Below, piece by piece: positions 59,273 to 63,609 of a DNA stretch of 63,609 nucleotides. A model generated the notes under the pieces. The model did no database searches and was not told the DNA's origin. It worked only from the letters and a program-made list of their open reading frames with translations. Positions within the stretch are counted from its first letter, which is position 1, and each line of letters opens with the position of its first letter. Made by a program: the position numbers and the translations under genes. The stretch is from Phallus indusiatus (lineage: Eukaryota > Basidiomycota > Agaricomycetes > Phallales > Phallaceae): NCBI GenBank assembly GCA_027605045.1, contig JAQFWX010000182.1, forward strand, positions 1 through 63,609, written 5' to 3'.

Positions 59273-62200
59273 ATGACGAACCCATCCGTTAGATCCCAAA
59301 CTGGATACCTTGAAATTCAGGACCATGGCTTGTATATGCTGAGGCTCCATGTGTTTCGTCCAATTAGAAGCTGATTTCTTGTTTCCGAAAACAGGGTCGG
59401 TAACATGCGAACCGCGGCAATGGTAAGTAAATATCTTCTCCCCTTACTCCTGTCTATACGTTTCTCCGTGAAAGTTGACGTGTTTACCTTGCAGATCAGT
59501 ATTGATGGATCCGGTGAATAGCCTTCCTATGTCGTCATTGCTCTCACGTTGCCTCATGATCGCTCTCTAGTGGAAAGTTACTGCGTGCCACACTTTGACT
59601 CGCCTTCCATTTTCGCACGGATTTTGGACAAGGATAAGGTCAAACCATATTATTACTTACCGAACTGGTCGTAATGTTGTTTCCCATAGGGTGGTCACTT
59701 TTCTATCTCCCCGGCTTGCGAAGGATATAGCATCAAACAGGCTTACTTCCCTAGTTCCAATGTATGTTGTTTGTAAGGATTCGCATTGACTCGACTAAAC
59801 AAATGCAAAAGGTTTTAACCACAAAGTGAGCGCTCGTCGAAAGACTCAACCTGAATCTTCTGCAACTACTATTTAGGTTCCTTCATGCGTCGGGGGTTGC
59901 GCAAGTAATGGGTTTGTATTTGCACCTTATTTTTTCCAGTCTTGTCTAACCTGCAATTAGACTTCCTCCCATTGAATGAATCCAAAGAGAAACCTTTATT
60001 ATTCTGGCTTGTCAGAAAAGTTGAAGTAGGTATCAATACGACAGCACTTCTAGTTCCAGTTTTTCATATATCACTCAGGTTATACGAGGAAAAGTTCCCA
60101 TTCGCATGGAATGTGCTCCCGCCTTCAATTATGCTCGCTCTTCCCATACATTCGAGCTTTTGCCAGATTATAGCGCTGACCCGACCATTAAAAAGAGGTC
60201 GCAGCCACATAATAGAGCCTATTTCTCCTCCCTTGAAGCTCAAACAGAGCTTGATCTACGCTTTGTACCTGACACTTTGGGAGATTTCGTTTCACTTCCT
60301 GAAGTGAATTTGAAACCGTTGGACCTCCGCAATCAGGGTCACCTAGGGATTTCGGTCTGTTCCGACTTTCTCTTAGAGGAAGGTCAAGCTGTCTGGTAAA
60401 CGATTTATCACGCGTTCTTGTCACTGTTTTCAAAATTTGGCATAGGTTTATTTTGAGGGTACCCCCTAAAAAGGCTGATATATCTAAATATCACTTTCCC
60501 ACCGCAGAACGAGCTAAAGAATTGGGTGTCAGTCTAGAAGGTGATGTTTATTTTTGTAATATTTTCATAAAATACTGATTTAGCATTTTAGCTCTCGTTT
60601 TGGGTGAATCCAAATTACGCGCCAAAGACGACCCTATCATGACTAGTGTACGTATTTCGCTTCTGGTTTTTTGATAAGGCATACTAAGCAATCAATTAGC
60701 GTTTGTTGAATGTACTTCTCCAGGTTAGAGTTACAAATTAATTACGCTGTGTTGAATTGCGCTAATTCATAAACAGAGTACTAATGACTTCTGGAATAAC
60801 TGGATTAGGAAATCCACATACCAAGGTCTTTGGAGAGAGGCGGTACATCGCAGTGCTCTTGCTTTGAAATTACTCATTTTTGAACCTACCGGCGCTATCG
60901 TCGCAAGTCCTACCTTCTCCCTTCCTGAAATGATAGGCGGTACTCGGAACTGGGATTATAGAGCATCATGGATCCGTGATTCTTCCTTCACGCTCTACGC
61001 TCTAATTCGATTGGGATTTACTGAGGAGGCTAACGGTAGTCCTTAAAATCTCACGGCATAGTTTTTTCTCGAATACTCACGACGCTCGCTAGCATATATG
61101 CAGTTCATATTTTCGCGATTGCAACATCGCAATGAAGATGGGTCATTGCAGATAATGTATGTGAATTAGCACTTCCATTTCAATGAAATTTATAGTTTCA
61201 TAGGTATACTATACATGGTTGGCTTGTTGTCCTACAAAGCAAATGAGAATCTGAATTATTATTTCTAGGTGGAAAGGACTTGGAAGAGATAGAACTGACG
61301 CATCTCGATGGCCATAAAGGGTGATTTCTCACTACATATATTTGTTTCAACGATGGATTGATGCTCTATTCTAGCTCCAAGCCAGTCAGGTAAGACAAAC
61401 CTTTCATTTAGGACTTATCACTTATGAAATTGTAGAATTGGGAATGGTGCAGCAGATCATTTGCAACTGGTTAGACAAATAAAACCATATCTATTCGCTT
61501 ATTGATTTACGTACCAACCTAGGATATATATGGAGAACTGTGCGTCTGATTCTGGTAAGTTGTTATATTACATTTTAAAAATAAATGCTAATGTTATTAA
61601 ATCCGTAGCGCATAATCTATTGCTAATTTCAACTCACTATAACGATTTGCAGATTGGACTGTATTTATTTGAGCCAGAAGGTAACTTCTTCTACTGAATT
61701 CTTTAATGACTACACTAAGGACAATATGTAGTTTGGAAAACCGTTGTCATATGACATATGGTGAGCAAACAGTCTTCATTTATAGATATCTTCCTCATGC
61801 GATGTCATAAAAGGCTTGCTGTACGAGACTTGTACGTATAATTGTATTTATTTGTTTCTGAATCTAATGATTGCTATAGAACGGAGTGTAAGTCAAAATA
61901 AAGAAGTCGATCACTGTTTATGGTATAACATTCTCGTATAGATGTTGTAAAACATTATAACGACCCTGATCTGCACGTACCATTTCTCTTCGCTTCTCAT
62001 CTCTTTGGTCCTTATAGGTTTTCTTAGGTCTATATGGTATTATCCTATTTATTTATGATATATATATCCAATACAACTCTCAATCGTTTCTTCTACCAGG
62101 GAAGTGAGGGATACCAAGCGCAATTTCACTGTATGTTAACTAGTATGCTGGTTACCTTTCTGCTGCCGCTAACCTACATATCTATCTAGTACTCAAAGGC

Positions 62201-63131
62201 ATGAACGAGAAATCATTTAATTTAATAAACTAACATTTGTTAAGATAATGATGTGGGTTGCCATCGATAGAGCTATTCGTTTGGCCGATAAACGCTCTTT
62301 CCCTTGTCCCAACCGCCTCGAGTGGTATAAAGCGAGGGATCAAATTTATGAAGATATTATGAATCGTGCTTGGAACAAAGAAGAGAAATTTTTCGCCCAA
62401 AGTTATGAGGGCATCGATACTCTCGACTCAGCAGTTCTCATTATGCCTCTGGTGTTTTTCTCTTCTGCTGTAGGTACCGTCTCCGACGGCACACTTCTTC
62501 ATGGCTTTGACTGCATGATTCTGTAGACGGACGAGAGATTCCTGAGCACTCTTCATCGCATCCTAAAATCACCGGAAAGAGGGGGGCTTACAGCCAACGT
62601 AATTTCTCCGGTGCCTCCTTTATTTATCTCCTTGTTAACTTTTACATAGAATCTCGTTTATCGTTATGATGTTACCAAGGCCAGTGACGGAGTTGGAGGT
62701 GAAGAGGGTACATTCTGCCTATGTAAGCGCATATTTACAATTGTGAGACGAGTATTTATAACATCAACTCTTAAGGCACTCTATGGTACGTTGAAGGTTA
62801 TTCTCTCGGTGTCGAATTAGTTTGATTAGCGTGTCTGTTAGGGCGGTAGAAGCTCTGACCCGTGCAGGAAAATACGACGCTGAACTCTTACACAAAGCCA
62901 GAAACATGTTTGAGGTAGACCTATTACATCCTCACTCTACATCGGATTCTCATCTTATTTTAGGACTTCCTGCAATACACCAATCACCTCGGATTGTGCA
63001 CTGAAGAGATTGGATTAGCGGGAGAGGGGTTAGGAAACGCGGTACAGGGATTCACGCATGTTACCCTGATATCAGCTGCATTTAATTTATCCGCACTCTG
63101 GAAAGTCGCGAAATCTGAAAGACTTCTATAA
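59273..63131 (+). CDS. Glycoside hydrolase family 15 enzyme (glucoamylase/trehalase-like), intracellular
   Basis: Start at 59273 ([19 protein letters not shown]), no signal peptide. N-terminal beta domain: [20 protein letters not shown] and [15 protein letters not shown], then [19 protein letters not shown]. The catalytic (alpha/alpha)6 part starts with [20 protein letters not shown], then [93 protein letters not shown] text, [20 protein letters not shown], and [20 protein letters not shown] holding the expected catalytic Glu. Bacterial and fungal members with this beta plus helical layout hydrolyse alpha-glucosides, several being trehalases. The gene is cut by many introns, some very AT-rich (61000-62250), whose exact ends I did not fix. 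Confidence 0.8.
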
Positions 63132-63322
63132 ATGTACTGCAATAAATGTTCAACTGTTGTTTTTATCGTCCAATACTACACTTGTATTCGAGCATTTGCC
63201 GAGAACCGGCACAAGCGCTTAATGAGTACGACGCGTTTCGCCGTGTGTGCGGCGCGTTTCTTTTCTCCATTATTCGCTCCACCTGTCCCCTTCCTCTCCC
63301 TTTGAATTACAGAGCGGCTACG

Positions 63323-63609
63323 ATGGCGACAAACCAAGCACGACCGTCTACCGGAATCAGGATATACAATGCTGTATATTCCTCCGTACAGGTAATGTAG
63401 ACCCTTGTGCACTATGTTTCTGACGTTAGAGGGTTTCACACGCCAATGGACAGGTATACGAGTGCATGATACGTGGTATAGCTGTTATGCGTCGACGCGT
63501 AGATTCATACGTAAATGCCACCCAGATTCTGAAGGTGGCTGGTATAGATAAAGGTAGAAGAACGAAAATATTAGAGAAAGAGATTCTTCCGGGAAAACAC
63601 GAAATCGTC
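63323..63609 (+). CDS. APSES/KilA-N transcription factor, Mbp1/Swi4-like (3' partial)
   Basis: Exon 1 63323-63391 ([23 protein letters not shown]) splices over a 62-nt intron to an exon running off the window at 63454. The joined text is the start of an APSES DNA-binding domain: [40 protein letters not shown], then [12 protein letters not shown]. In Mbp1/Res1/Swi4 this winged-helix domain binds MCB boxes (ACGCGT) and drives G1/S genes; the ankyrin repeats expected downstream lie outside. ACGCGT occurs at 63498-63503, inside this gene's own coding exon, and an ACGCGTTT lies at 63230, 93 bp upstream of the start codon, which would allow self-regulation; that is inference. Confidence 0.85.

Overview
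The window reads as nuclear DNA of a filamentous basidiomycete, most likely an Agaricomycete. The evidence is dense protein-coding genes on both strands, many short GT-AG introns (mostly 48-70 nt), frequent exons under 25 nt, and proteins typical of fungi: a Bot1-type mitoribosomal protein, a Tul1/Dsc1 ligase, a Yea4-type nucleotide-sugar carrier, GH17 and GH15 hydrolases, and an APSES factor. I saw no tRNA, rRNA, CRISPR array or intact transposon. Exon boundaries were derived by hand from splice motifs, reading phase and family alignment memory; no search was run.

Layout. 1-5.8 kb: an F-box protein (Fbxo9/Hrt3-like, cut by the left edge), a RING/coiled-coil protein, and a She3-like coiled-coil protein with an apparent one-base frameshift. 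6.2-12.0 kb: mitoribosomal mS45 (Bot1) diverging from nucleoporin Nup53/35, then a small glycine-rich protein and a UDP-sugar transporter. 13.0-18.3 kb: a large mucin-like single-pass surface protein and a four-TM membrane protein. 19.8-25.8 kb: a small ORF, an MFS transporter split into about 24 exons, and a GH17-like secreted protein. 26.0-32.8 kb: Vps9-type Rab5 GEF, kinetochore Nnf1, and the Tul1/Dsc1 RING ligase; the last two are head to head with 75 bp between their start codons. 34.0-36.4 kb: a second MFS transporter, paralogue of the first. 37.2-37.5 kb: a kinase-like gene remnant. 38.2-46.2 kb: a Doa4/USP8-like deubiquitinase converging on a Snt2-like chromatin protein (BAH, PHD, ELM2/SANT, GATA, extended PHD). 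46.9-50.6 kb: nitronate monooxygenase and a secreted class 3 lipase. 51.4-56.7 kb: tubulin cofactor B diverging from a Nto1/BRPF-like protein with PHD, extended PHD, bromodomain and PWWP. 57.0-63.6 kb: an intronless lineage gene, a tail-anchored coiled-coil protein, an intracellular GH15 enzyme, and the 5' part of an APSES (Mbp1-like) factor.

The genes do not form a metabolic cluster or a defence system. Three loosely related themes recur by function (ubiquitin/endosome-Golgi sorting: Vps9, Tul1, Doa4; chromatin: Snt2-like, Nto1-like; surface/secretion: mucin-like protein, GH17, lipase), but nothing in the sequence shows that they are co-regulated.

The most unusual signal is gene structure. 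The first MFS transporter appears to need a one-nucleotide exon, and both MFS paralogues share a four-nucleotide exon at the same place. A second point is a GH17-like protein in which the expected nucleophile glutamate is read as glutamine. I did not find a new multi-gene system.
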